Shown here one piece after another: positions 1 through 7,669 of a stretch of 64,000 nt of DNA (position 1 is its first letter; each line of letters starts with the position of its first letter). Both the position numbers and the translations under genes were made by a program. The stretch lies in the NCBI RefSeq assembly GCF_900116875.1, contig NZ_FPCC01000015.1, positions 1 through 64,000 of the forward strand, read 5' to 3'. Below the pieces are notes generated by a model. That model did not search any database and was not told the origin of the DNA. It saw nothing but the letters and a program-made list of their open reading frames with translations. This DNA comes from Butyrivibrio sp. INlla21 (lineage in GTDB: Bacteria; Bacillota; Clostridia; Lachnospirales; Lachnospiraceae).

Positions 1-2
1 AA

Positions 3-278
3 GCTGCTGAACGAAGTATAAGACCGTTCACGATAGGCAGAAAGAACTGGGAGTTCATGAACACCATCAGAGGCGCGAAAGCCAGTGCTGTGATCTATTC
101 AGTTGTTGAGACTGCAAGATTAAATAACCTCAGTTCCTATTACTACGTTGATCACCTCCTTACAGAACTTCCAAAGCTCCGTGATGAGAATGGAAATATA
201 GATACGGCAAGTCTGGATCAGTTATTACCATGGTCCGAGACATTACCAGATAACTGCCGTAAACCACGCCGCAAATAA
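3..278 (+). pseudogene. IS66-family transposase, C-terminal fragment
   Basis: The reading frame is open from the window edge and contains the IS66 C-terminal signature: ERSIRPFTIGRKNW, then KGAEASA-like GAKASAVIYSVVETA, then YYYVDHLLTELPKL. It ends in a short basic tail (CRKPRRK). Only about 90 codons lie in the window. The DDE catalytic region would be to the left and cannot be seen, so this may be the end of a complete element or a remnant. Immediately downstream lies a fragment of another IS family, which suggests nested or decayed elements. Confidence 0.8.
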
Positions 279-310
279 ACCTGCGGCGTTTATTTTACAG
301 ATAGGCGGAT

Positions 311-586
311 TATTTGACGCTTACCCGAAATGAATTAAAGAAACATGGAATTACACAATCCATGTCCTGAAAAGGAAACTGCTATGATAATTGCATCATG
401 GAAACATTCTTCGAGCGATTGAAAAATGGGATGTACTGTGGATATGAACGCTGTTATGAATCATTTGAATCATTTAAGACAGCAATAGATGAATACATAG
501 ATTATTATAATAACAGAAGGATCCAATCAAAACCAAAATGGATGCCTCCTGTAAAATACAGGGAAGCATCCATGTGTTTCGCTTAA
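311..586 (+). pseudogene. IS3-family (IS150-like) OrfB transposase, C-terminal remnant with in-frame stop
   Basis: In frame with the ATG at 398, the upstream codons read KKHGITQSMS-stop-KGNCYDNCIMETFFERLKN, the conserved end of IS3-family integrase-type transposases, followed by YYNNRRIQSKPKWMPPVKY. The stop is TGA at 368-370, where the family has Arg (MSRKGNC), so a CGA/AGA to TGA change is likely. The 5' two thirds of the gene are absent, so the element is dead. The left limit given is only where the frame becomes recognisable. Confidence 0.85.
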
Positions 587-597
587 CTCATAACATG

Positions 598-617
598 TGT
601 CCAGAAAACTGGGTACA
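598..617. repeat. Right terminal inverted repeat of the IS3-family remnant
   Basis: Read on the minus strand, this 20-bp stretch begins TGTACCCAG and ends CTGGACA, the form of IS150-group ends (TGT...GGACA). It lies 12 bp after the transposase stop codon, as expected for an IS right end. Between it and the HlyD stop codon at 686 there are 68 bp containing a run of eight C and no hairpin. No transcription terminator for the bacteriocin operon is visible here. Confidence 0.65.
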
Positions 618-685
618 TATCACGTACGACAGTCCCTTTAATTTTAGGTAATCAATTTAAACACTCATTATTTACCCCCCCCAAT

Positions 686-2869
686 TCATGTTATATTTAT
701 CTTCTCTAAAATATATGAAATAATCCTCTTCTTTTCTGTAACGATCTTAGCTTCTACCTGCATTCCTATAGCGATTTCACCCTCGTTACCATTATGATCT
801 TTTAGTTTTTCCGCATCTATAGTACCTGTAACAAGATAATATCCGGAATTCTTTCCATCCATAACTAATGTATCTTTGGATATACTCACTACTTTTCCGT
901 TCACATATCCATATTCACTGCTCGGAAGAGACATAATACTATATTTAATATCATCTCCTTCCTTCAAATTTCCAATGCTTGAATTATCCACATAAATTTG
1001 CACTTTAAACTCATTCGATCCAGCTGGAATCACTGTGCCTATAAGTGAGCCTGAAGGTATGACATCACCCGCGCTGATTTCCTGACTCACGTTAATAATA
1101 CCATCTCTTGAGGCAGTTATATTCCCTGCACTTATCTGTTCTTCAGTTTGCTTAATCTGTGTCTTTAATTCATCAAGTTCTGTTTCTATTTGTTTTTTTC
1201 TGGATAAAAGCTCCGATAGCTTATCTATCTTTACTTTTGAAACATCAACATATGTCCCATCTTCACCTTTTGAATCCTTATACATCTGACTTATCACCTC
1301 ATTCATATCAAGGTCGGCTTCTATCTGAATAAGTTTGGTCTTAAGGCTTTGTATACTGTTGTCAATTTCAGTTATTGTACTTAAATATCTTTGTCTTTTA
1401 GTATTTTGATATGTTTTGTCAAGATCAGCGTATAGTAATTCTTTGCTTTTTATCCCATCTTTTTGTAATTTTGCTTCATCAAGCTTTTGTTTATACTCAT
1501 CAAGCGTACCAGTATAAGTAGCAAGCGACTTGCTCTTATATGTATTCAACGCTTGTTCTGATGTTTCTTTATCTGTATCATCTCCTGAACTTAGCTCTAC
1601 AGTTTGTATTTGTAAGATTACATTATCAATATTTGATATTGTTGTAGCCTTATAATTATCCCTTGCAGTAATTTGCTTTGAAAGATTTGCCACAAACTCA
1701 TCCATATTGACACTTTCATTCCGCTCCTCATTATTGATTAGATTCTCATACTCTGTTTGAAGTAAAGCTACATTCTCATCTATCTTATCATATTCATTTT
1801 TGTAATTATCATATAGATAATGATACTCATAAGACGGCGAATCCATCGAAAAACAATCATTTCCGCTTTCAACCGATTGCCTAAAAAGCTTATATCCCTC
1901 TAATCTTTTTAGATTATCATCACTTCTTGCAGTATTCTCCAAACCAGGCGTATCTCCATTTCTATCTATAGCTTTTTCATACCCCTCCGCTTCATATGAA
2001 TACTGCTTATAGAAAAGCTTCGCTTCACTTGTATCATCATCATTAAACTTAGATTCACCACTTTTTATAGAATCAACCAAATCCTCATATTCTGATACTC
2101 TATCTTGATAATAATTTATATAATAGTCATTGCTTGCCGTTGACACATTGAAATCTATATCGGCTTTTTTAGAATTATAATCATTATCAATAGAAGTAAT
2201 AAGATTTTTATATGATAAATACATATTTTCATATTCAGGAAAATCCTTAAGCATATCTTTACCTGTCTCAATACTATTCTTATATGCCTCTAATCCCTTT
2301 ATCTGATATTCCATATCAACTTTTTGCTTCTTGCAAGCCTCGATACTGGAAACCGCTTTTTTTTCATTAAAGTCACTAGAAATAAACGTACTCTTTTTGT
2401 CCAGTTTATACTGTTCAAATTGAACGAAATAATTATATTCCTCTTCCTTGGAATCTTTATCAAACGGATTAGTATCTTTTTTTATACCGTCAATAAACTT
2501 TTCCACATATAAGCGATCCTCTCCAAGTTTTTGTTCTTGTTTTCTTAATGCCTCAAGACTTATCTCACTTTCAGTAGTATCAATTGATAATAGCTTCTGA
2601 CCTTCTTTTACCACTTCCCCATCCGAATAAAAAACTCCTGTAACTTTTCCTCCAACCAAAGGGGAAACTGTGCTCACTTCATCATTTGGGCGTATAACAC
2701 CGTTAGCTTTTGCTACTATCTCTATTTTACCAAAATAAAAATATATAAATGATAGCCCGAAACAAAAAACCAAGAAATAAATAAACGCCGAATATAAGGG
2801 ACTTATCTTTTTTTCATAAACCTCTTTTGTGTCATTCATATCCTTTAAATCTATTACAATTTCTCTCAT
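686..2869 (-). CDS. HlyD-family bacteriocin secretion adaptor, unusually long
   Basis: Membrane-fusion-like accessory subunit of a peptide exporter. The N-terminus is cytosolic, with one transmembrane helix at about residues 25-45. It is followed by the first half of the lipoyl/barrel-sandwich (VSPLVGGKVTGVFYSDGEVV), a very long Glu/Lys/Asn-rich coiled-coil region (about residues 100-580), the second half (ASRDGIINVSQEISAGDVI) and a beta-barrel tail. At about 727 residues it is much longer than the usual 400-480. The start at 2869 is chosen because GAGGG lies 5-6 bases before it. An ATG at 2881 would overlap the transporter stop by 4 bases (ATGA) but has no Shine-Dalgarno. The gene is last in the bacteriocin operon. 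Confidence 0.85.
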   Translation of the reverse strand: MREIVIDLKDMNDTKEVYEKKISPLYSAFIYFLVFCFGLSFIYFYFGKIEIVAKANGVIRPNDEVSTVSPLVGGKVTGVFYSDGEVVKEGQKLLSIDTTESEISLEALRKQEQKLGEDRLYVEKFIDGIKKDTNPFDKDSKEEEYNYFVQFEQYKLDKKSTFISSDFNEKKAVSSIEACKKQKVDMEYQIKGLEAYKNSIETGKDMLKDFPEYENMYLSYKNLITSIDNDYNSKKADIDFNVSTASNDYYINYYQDRVSEYEDLVDSIKSGESKFNDDDTSEAKLFYKQYSYEAEGYEKAIDRNGDTPGLENTARSDDNLKRLEGYKLFRQSVESGNDCFSMDSPSYEYHYLYDNYKNEYDKIDENVALLQTEYENLINNEERNESVNMDEFVANLSKQITARDNYKATTISNIDNVILQIQTVELSSGDDTDKETSEQALNTYKSKSLATYTGTLDEYKQKLDEAKLQKDGIKSKELLYADLDKTYQNTKRQRYLSTITEIDNSIQSLKTKLIQIEADLDMNEVISQMYKDSKGEDGTYVDVSKVKIDKLSELLSRKKQIETELDELKTQIKQTEEQISAGNITASRDGIINVSQEISAGDVIPSGSLIGTVIPAGSNEFKVQIYVDNSSIGNLKEGDDIKYSIMSLPSSEYGYVNGKVVSISKDTLVMDGKNSGYYLVTGTIDAEKLKDHNGNEGEIAIGMQVEAKIVTEKKRIISYILEKINIT

Positions 2870-2877
2870 ATCTTCCC

Positions 2878-5067
2878 TCATCCGGATAACTGTGATTCAT
2901 ATAATTTTCTATAATATCCATCTTCTATTTTTATCAGCTTGCCATGCGATCCTTTTTCTATGACTTTACCATTCTCAATTACAAATATCTCATCACAGTT
3001 TTTTATTGTACTTAACCTATGCGCAATTATAATCGTAGTTATATCTTTACTTAACGAATCGATTGTATTTTGAATAATTCGCTCAGTTACCGTATCAAGA
3101 TTCGAAGTAGCTTCATCAAGAATAAGTATATCCGGATGTTTTAAAAGAGCTCTCGCTATTGCAATTCTTTGCCTTTGACCACCGGATAAATTACTTCCGT
3201 TCTCTTCAAGAAGCGTTTCATATCTGAGTGGAAGCTCATTTACAAAATCATTTACTCTAGTCAATCTCGCGATCTCATAAACCTCTTCCAAATCTACATC
3301 GCTTAATCCAAAAGTAAGATTTTCCATTATAGTACCAGTGAATAGGAACGTTTCCTGCGGTATATATGCAATCTTTTCTCTTAGATACTCTATATCAATA
3401 TCCTCAATAGCATAATCTTTAATATTTATCTTACCTTTCTCCATAGGATAAAAACGTAGTAATAATTTTGCTATTGTAGACTTCCCTGATCCGCTCTCTC
3501 CAACAAGAGCCACTCTTTTCCCTTTGGGAATGTGCAAAGAAAAATCTTCAAGTATCAATCTTCTCGTTCCATATCTAAATGAAACATTCTTTATATCTAT
3601 ATCCTCATTCAAGGAAATATTCCTGAGCTTATTCTGCTCTTTTTCATTTTTCTCAATTTCAAGATCAAGTATTTCTCCAAGTCGCTCAGATGCAACAATC
3701 GCTGTCTGCATCTGAGACTGTAAATCAATAAGATTTCTTATTGGCCCCAAAAAGTACGCAAGTAATGCATTAAAAGAGATAAGACTTCCTACTGTCATAT
3801 TCCCTTTTAATACATTTATTGCGCCAACCCATATAATCACAACTTCTCCAATATGTTGTACAGACGCTTTTAGTGTCTCCTGCAAATTACCAATATTTGA
3901 TAATTTGAATACACTTCTAAGTAATCTAATAAACCTAAACTCCGTCTCATTCTGAGCGCACTGTTCTCCATTAAAGGCTTTTATCGTCTGTATTCCATTA
4001 AGCGACTCCACAAGATAAGATGTAAGCTGTGCATTATCTTCCATCTGCTGCTCATTAGCTTTTTTAATCGGCTTATTAAAAGCAAACACAAGCACAGCAT
4101 ATAAAATTATCATTATAAATGCTATCAAAAACAGAATCGGACTTTTCAGTATCAAAATAACTCCACCAACTATAGCCATAATAGTATCTATCATAACCGT
4201 TAATGTTGCTGAAGAAATAGCGTTCCTTATTGATGAAGCATCTTGAAATCTTGATATTATCTCTCCAACTTTCCTTGTTCCAAAGAAATTTATAGGGAGT
4301 TTAAGCACATGGTCATAATACCCAAGAAGTAATGCTATATCTAATTTCTGACCAAGATAAACAAGTAGCTTCGTTCTAATAAAACCTAATGCTACTGTGA
4401 ATACTTTAAGTCCTATAACACCTATTGAAATGATTGAAAGAGTATCAAAAAGGCTGGCTGAAACTATATCATCAATAATCACCTGAAAATATAGAGCACC
4501 TACAATACCCAGAATTGTAATTATTATAGAAGATAAGAATATATTAAATAAAAGTGCCTTTTGAGGAATCAACAGGCAAAAAAAACGCTCAAAGATATTC
4601 TTACTATCTTTTCCTTTTGTAAATTCTTTTGTCGGTACAATCAAAATAAGTACGCCTGTCCAACAATATTTGGGAGGCTCATTATTTGTCGTAATCTCGC
4701 CAAAAAATTCTTCCGGTTTTAGTTTTACTATTCCTCTAGCTGGATCTGATATTATAACCTGCTTTTTTGTTATCTTTTGAATTACCACATAGTGTAACAG
4801 TTTGCCTTCAGATACAACATGCGCAATCGCTGGAAGTGGAAACTCCGAAAAGAAAGCTTCTTTATTCCCTTTTACTGCCTTGGCTGTAAAACCAAGCACA
4901 TTAGCTGCAAGAATAACTCCATATGCATTAGTACCCGCTTTATCTGTTCCTGCGACCTCCCTTATTCTTGAAATAGAAGTAGTAAAACCATATTGTTTTG
5001 AAATTGTAGCGATGCATGCAGCACCGCAGTCTGTCATATCATGCTGCCGTATACAATAGTATTTCAT
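2878..5067 (-). CDS. Bacteriocin-processing peptidase/ABC exporter (C39 peptidase-TM-NBD)
   Basis: A PCAT-type exporter that removes double-glycine leaders and exports the mature peptide. The N-terminal C39 peptidase has Gln8, the catalytic Cys14 in TDCGAAC, His92 in LHYVV and Asp108 in ISDPARG. About six transmembrane helices follow (about residues 165-445), then an ABC ATPase with Walker A GESGSGKST, signature LSGGQRQR and Walker B ILILDEATS. The 729-residue length is normal for the family. An AGGA lies 7 bases before the ATG. The linked leader peptides at 5.8-6.3 kb are the obvious substrates. Confidence 0.95.
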   Translation of the reverse strand: MKYYCIRQHDMTDCGAACIATISKQYGFTTSISRIREVAGTDKAGTNAYGVILAANVLGFTAKAVKGNKEAFFSEFPLPAIAHVVSEGKLLHYVVIQKITKKQVIISDPARGIVKLKPEEFFGEITTNNEPPKYCWTGVLILIVPTKEFTKGKDSKNIFERFFCLLIPQKALLFNIFLSSIIITILGIVGALYFQVIIDDIVSASLFDTLSIISIGVIGLKVFTVALGFIRTKLLVYLGQKLDIALLLGYYDHVLKLPINFFGTRKVGEIISRFQDASSIRNAISSATLTVMIDTIMAIVGGVILILKSPILFLIAFIMIILYAVLVFAFNKPIKKANEQQMEDNAQLTSYLVESLNGIQTIKAFNGEQCAQNETEFRFIRLLRSVFKLSNIGNLQETLKASVQHIGEVVIIWVGAINVLKGNMTVGSLISFNALLAYFLGPIRNLIDLQSQMQTAIVASERLGEILDLEIEKNEKEQNKLRNISLNEDIDIKNVSFRYGTRRLILEDFSLHIPKGKRVALVGESGSGKSTIAKLLLRFYPMEKGKINIKDYAIEDIDIEYLREKIAYIPQETFLFTGTIMENLTFGLSDVDLEEVYEIARLTRVNDFVNELPLRYETLLEENGSNLSGGQRQRIAIARALLKHPDILILDEATSNLDTVTERIIQNTIDSLSKDITTIIIAHRLSTIKNCDEIFVIENGKVIEKGSHGKLIKIEDGYYRKLYESQLSG

Positions 5068-5151
5068 TTACATGTCCTAATTTATCGTAAAAAACATTCT
5101 CGTTTATGTATATGCGATGCTTTGCAAAATTATCCCGAAATATTACTCAGG

Positions 5152-5586
5152 CTAATAATTATTTTTTTCTTTATCCAGTTTTTCTATAAATTCTTGAAAC
5201 GGCACAGAAAGCATCATCATTGCGCCTGTTAATGTCGCTATACTCACATGAATTTTTTTCACATCAAGCCAAAGCATCCACACTGCTATAATAATAAAAA
5301 TAAATCCAAGCCCTAATTGATAAATCTTTAAAGCTCCTTTTTTGCCTTTTTTCAATCTAATTATTAAAAAGTAAATATCTAATACAAAAACAATGACAAA
5401 ATCGATGATAAGTAGTACTTCCCCTATTTTTCCTTTACCAAAAAAAGCCAAAAAAATATTATAAAACCCAAAAATCCAATAACATACTGTTATTATTTTT
5501 TTTTCTAATATATAACTAAATATTTTTCTTCCTATTCCAGCCCATACTATCCAAGAACATCCTGTAACAAATAGTAAATTATTCAT
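5152..5586 (-). CDS. Small polytopic membrane protein, candidate bacteriocin immunity protein
   Basis: 144 residues with about four to five hydrophobic helices, a Lys-rich internal loop (RLKKGKKG) and a charged C-terminal tail. I recognise no family. Its place between the bacteriocin peptide genes and the exporter, in the same direction and with its own possible promoter, is that of immunity proteins in class II bacteriocin loci. Immunity is therefore an inference from context. An accessory transport or maturation role is equally compatible. Confidence 0.55.
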   Translation of the reverse strand: MNNLLFVTGCSWIVWAGIGRKIFSYILEKKIITVCYWIFGFYNIFLAFFGKGKIGEVLLIIDFVIVFVLDIYFLIIRLKKGKKGALKIYQLGLGFIFIIIAVWMLWLDVKKIHVSIATLTGAMMMLSVPFQEFIEKLDKEKNNY

Positions 5587-5605
5587 TTCAACACATGTCT
5601 CCCTA

Positions 5606-5634
5606 ATGTTATTAACTAAAACTTCTCATGTCAA
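5606..5634 (-). promoter_or_regulatory. Possible promoter for the 144-residue membrane protein
   Basis: On the minus strand a TTGACA (5629-5634) is followed after 17 bases by TAACAT (5606-5611), a perfect -35 with a 4/6 -10. It lies 20 bases before the start codon. It could give the putative immunity gene and exporter basal expression independent of the inducible upstream promoter. Confidence 0.45.
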
Positions 5635-5652
5635 AAATGGGTTTTGAACCTA

Positions 5653-5690
5653 GTGATTAGATATGCCCCTTACGAGACATATCTAATCAC
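5653..5690. other. 13-bp inverted repeat between the bacteriocin genes and the immunity/transport genes
   Basis: Perfect arms 5653-5665 and 5678-5690 with a 12-base loop. No T-run follows on the minus strand, so it is not a standard terminator. In the mRNA it would sit after the peptide genes and could act as a 3' stabiliser or partial attenuator, giving more peptide than exporter. The rest of 5587-5778 contains no ORF that I can support. Confidence 0.6.
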
Positions 5691-5778
5691 CATGAACAGT
5701 ACACTTTTCGGTGTAGAAAGCCTATGTCGTCTCTGTTTCTATTTATTATTATATAAAAACTTGATGCTTAAATAGCTT

Positions 5779-6006
5779 TTAGTCAGTTACAACTATCATA
5801 ACACCACATCCAACACCAATTGCGCCTCCAACTACCCCACCTGTAAATGCACCACCTGGTCCACCTATAGCTCCACCAATAGCTCCACCAATTTCCGCGC
5901 CAGCGGCCCCAGCACCTAAAATAGTCGCAGCATCTCCAACGACGTTCCCGCCTTCTACATTAAATAATTGCTCATTTTCAATTTCGTAAAACATTGTATT
6001 TTCCAT
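5779..6006 (-). CDS. Double-glycine-leader bacteriocin peptide with glycine zippers
   Basis: 75 residues. The first 20 form a leader ending NEQLFNVEGG (hydrophobic at -7 and -4, Gly-Gly at -2/-1). The mature part is about 55 residues, almost uncharged and packed with GxxxG motifs (GGAIGGAIGG, TGGVVGGAIG), as in pore-forming class II (two-peptide) bacteriocins. The start at 6006 is preferred over the GTG three codons upstream because GGAGAG directly abuts that GTG and sits 8 bases before this ATG. It lies 29 bases after the companion peptide, so the two are co-transcribed. Confidence 0.85.
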   Translation of the reverse strand: MENTMFYEIENEQLFNVEGGNVVGDAATILGAGAAGAEIGGAIGGAIGGPGGAFTGGVVGGAIGVGCGVMIVVTD

Positions 6007-6035
6007 ACTTAACACTCTCCAGTCATTTAATATTA

Positions 6036-6260
6036 TCAGTGTTGAATAGCATCATAACCGTCTGCAAGCATTGTTAAGCCCAAGCCTAAAGTTGCAACTC
6101 CAGCCCCCGGATTAACCACTGCAACAACTGGGCTGTTCGCAACCAAAACGCCTCCAACAACCACTTCTGCAACTTCAAGAGGTTCAGCATTTCCGCCATT
6201 AATATCTAAACATTCCTTCTGATCAATTTCACAAAAATCATTTGATAAAATCATTTCCAT
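6036..6260 (-). CDS. Double-glycine-leader bacteriocin peptide, partner of the downstream peptide
   Basis: 74 residues. The leader of 23 (or 21 from the second Met) ends ECLDINGG. The mature part is about 51 residues, starting NAEPLEVAEVVVGG, hydrophobic, with GxGxxxxGxG spacing and a polar end (DGYDAIQH). It is the first gene after the inducible promoter, with AGGAG 8 bases before the ATG. Pairing with the next gene suggests a two-component class IIb bacteriocin. I recognise no named peptide. Confidence 0.8.
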   Translation of the reverse strand: MEMILSNDFCEIDQKECLDINGGNAEPLEVAEVVVGGVLVANSPVVAVVNPGAGVATLGLGLTMLADGYDAIQH

Positions 6261-6333
6261 TGTGTTTTCTCCTTTTAGTCTTTTTTACACTCTTCTTCAG
6301 CTGTTAAACAAGTTCAATCGATCGATTATTCAT

Positions 6334-6339
6334 ATTATA
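6334..6339 (-). promoter_or_regulatory. -10 element of the bacteriocin operon promoter
   Basis: A perfect TATAAT on the minus strand, 73 bases before the first peptide start. The hexamer 17 bases upstream (around AGAATT/GAATTC) does not match TTGACA, as expected for a promoter that depends on an activator bound upstream. Confidence 0.65.
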
Positions 6340-6370
6340 TCTGCATTCATCGACCGAATTCTACCACAAT

Positions 6371-6412
6371 GTTATGAACGACATGTTTTTTGTTATGAAC
6401 GACATGTTTTTT
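6371..6412 (-). promoter_or_regulatory. Tandem 21-bp repeat, candidate LytTR response-regulator site
   Basis: Two perfect, adjacent 21-bp copies (6371-6391 and 6392-6412). On the minus strand each contains GTCGTTCAT, which matches the LytTR box consensus (W-M-M-GTT-N-R-K) at the last seven positions. The two 9-mers are 12 bases apart, exactly two helical turns start to start. The downstream copy ends 34 bases before the TATAAT. This is the classic geometry of AgrA/ComE/PlnC-type control of bacteriocin operons. No sensor kinase or regulator gene lies in the window. Confidence 0.7.
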
Positions 6413-6418
6413 AACGTT

Positions 6419-6498
6419 TATCATTAAGTTTAAGCCCCCAAAATCCCCCCGCATCAGTAATGATGTGGGGGGATTTTGGGGGCTTAAACTTAATGATA
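6419..6498. repeat. Giant hairpin: 38-bp stem, 4-base loop
   Basis: Arms 6419-6456 and 6461-6498 are complementary at all but one position (G6451 opposite T6466). The loop is GTAA on the plus strand. The stem contains blocks of five and six C/G. No T-run follows on the minus strand, so although it lies between the kinase stop (6567) and the bacteriocin control region it is not a textbook terminator. As RNA the mismatch would be G-U and the loop GNRA only if the plus strand is transcribed. The remainder of 6261-6566 holds the promoter and boxes listed separately and no ORF. Confidence 0.9.
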
Positions 6499-6566
6499 TT
6501 GCCCTCAGGACTGACTCTCATTAACTATGGAAAGCTTTCACGAATATCGATTATGCAATTATTATC

Positions 6567-7661
6567 TCAATATAAATTTACTATTTCCCTCATTTTTCCA
6601 AGCTTTGATTCCATATCTTCTATCAGTTTAAACTGATTCCTTGCGCGTTCTAAGTTGTGCGTGTCGTGAGAGGTCTTGAAGTATACATCTCCTTCAAGGT
6701 AATCGGCAAGAAATCTTATTCCGCACTCATATGTCATCAAAATGCATGAAAATGCCAAAAGCTCTTTTTCTGTATCTGTAAGTATATCTCCTACTTCCGA
6801 AAGAAAACCTTCCGTAAATGCCTTAAATATCTTAAGGTCAAAAGAAACCTTGGAAAGATCGGTCTCATCCTCAAGCGCTGTATTTGATCCAAAGCGGTTG
6901 CTGTCACCGAAATCGTAAAGCACCGAACCGGGCATTACAGTATCAAGGTCTATGATACATACACTCTTACCCGTATCAGGGTCGATAAGGATGTTGTTCA
7001 GCTTGGTGTCGTTGTGAGTTACCCTAAACGGAATCTCTTTTGTACCAAGCTTATCGGTTACAACGTCACAGTACTTTTCTCTTTCGAGGGCAAAAGAAAT
7101 TGCGTCTTTCGCAGACTCGGCTCTGCCCTTAGCGTCAGAATCAATCGCCTTCTTAAGTGCATCGAATCTCATCCTCGTGTTGTGGAAATTCGGTATGATC
7201 TCATAAAGCTTCTTCGCATCAAAGTCTGCGAGTTGCTTTTGGAAATGTCCGAAAGCCGCTCCGACATTTCTTGATACCGTTTCGTCCGCTGCGCTCTGAT
7301 AGGTTATAGTATCTTCGATGAATTTATAGATACGCCAGCATCCGTGCTCGCTGTCTTCATAGTACAGATTTCCGTCAACAGTAGGGATGATAGTCAGCGT
7401 GTTTCTTGCCGGATCTCCGCCTTCCTCTTTTATCTTATCCTTCAGATAATCGGTAACAAGGCAGATGTTTTCCATAAGCTCTTTTGCATCAAAAATTTGT
7501 GTGTTGATGCGCTGCAAAATGTATCGAATAGGGGCTTCATTATCTCTTTTGAAATATACGGCGTAAGTATCATTGATATGACCGCAGCCATAGACTTCAC
7601 TGTAAATGAAGTCCCCTTCCAATTTGAAATTATTAACTATTCCAAGAATATCGATACTCAT
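6567..7661 (-). CDS. nahK: N-acetylhexosamine 1-kinase-like sugar kinase
   Basis: 364 residues of the APH/choline-kinase-like fold. It has the catalytic THNDTKLNNIL (His216, Asp218, Asn223) and the metal-binding IDLDTVMPG (Asp238/Asp240), in the arrangement of bifidobacterial NahK, which makes GlcNAc-1-P or GalNAc-1-P. The N-terminal GCGHINDTYAV is also typical. It is last in the operon, 8 bases after the binding-protein gene. The substrate cannot be fixed from sequence, and no GH112 phosphorylase, galT or galE is nearby. N-acetylhexosamine is the best guess. Confidence 0.75.
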   Translation of the reverse strand: MSIDILGIVNNFKLEGDFIYSEVYGCGHINDTYAVYFKRDNEAPIRYILQRINTQIFDAKELMENICLVTDYLKDKIKEEGGDPARNTLTIIPTVDGNLYYEDSEHGCWRIYKFIEDTITYQSAADETVSRNVGAAFGHFQKQLADFDAKKLYEIIPNFHNTRMRFDALKKAIDSDAKGRAESAKDAISFALEREKYCDVVTDKLGTKEIPFRVTHNDTKLNNILIDPDTGKSVCIIDLDTVMPGSVLYDFGDSNRFGSNTALEDETDLSKVSFDLKIFKAFTEGFLSEVGDILTDTEKELLAFSCILMTYECGIRFLADYLEGDVYFKTSHDTHNLERARNQFKLIEDMESKLGKMREIVNLY

Positions 7662-7669
7662 AAATCTTA

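Noticed and set aside
6419-6498. Calling the giant hairpin an ordinary rho-independent terminator
   Set aside because: No T-run follows on either strand next to the stem, and the stem is about three times longer than normal.
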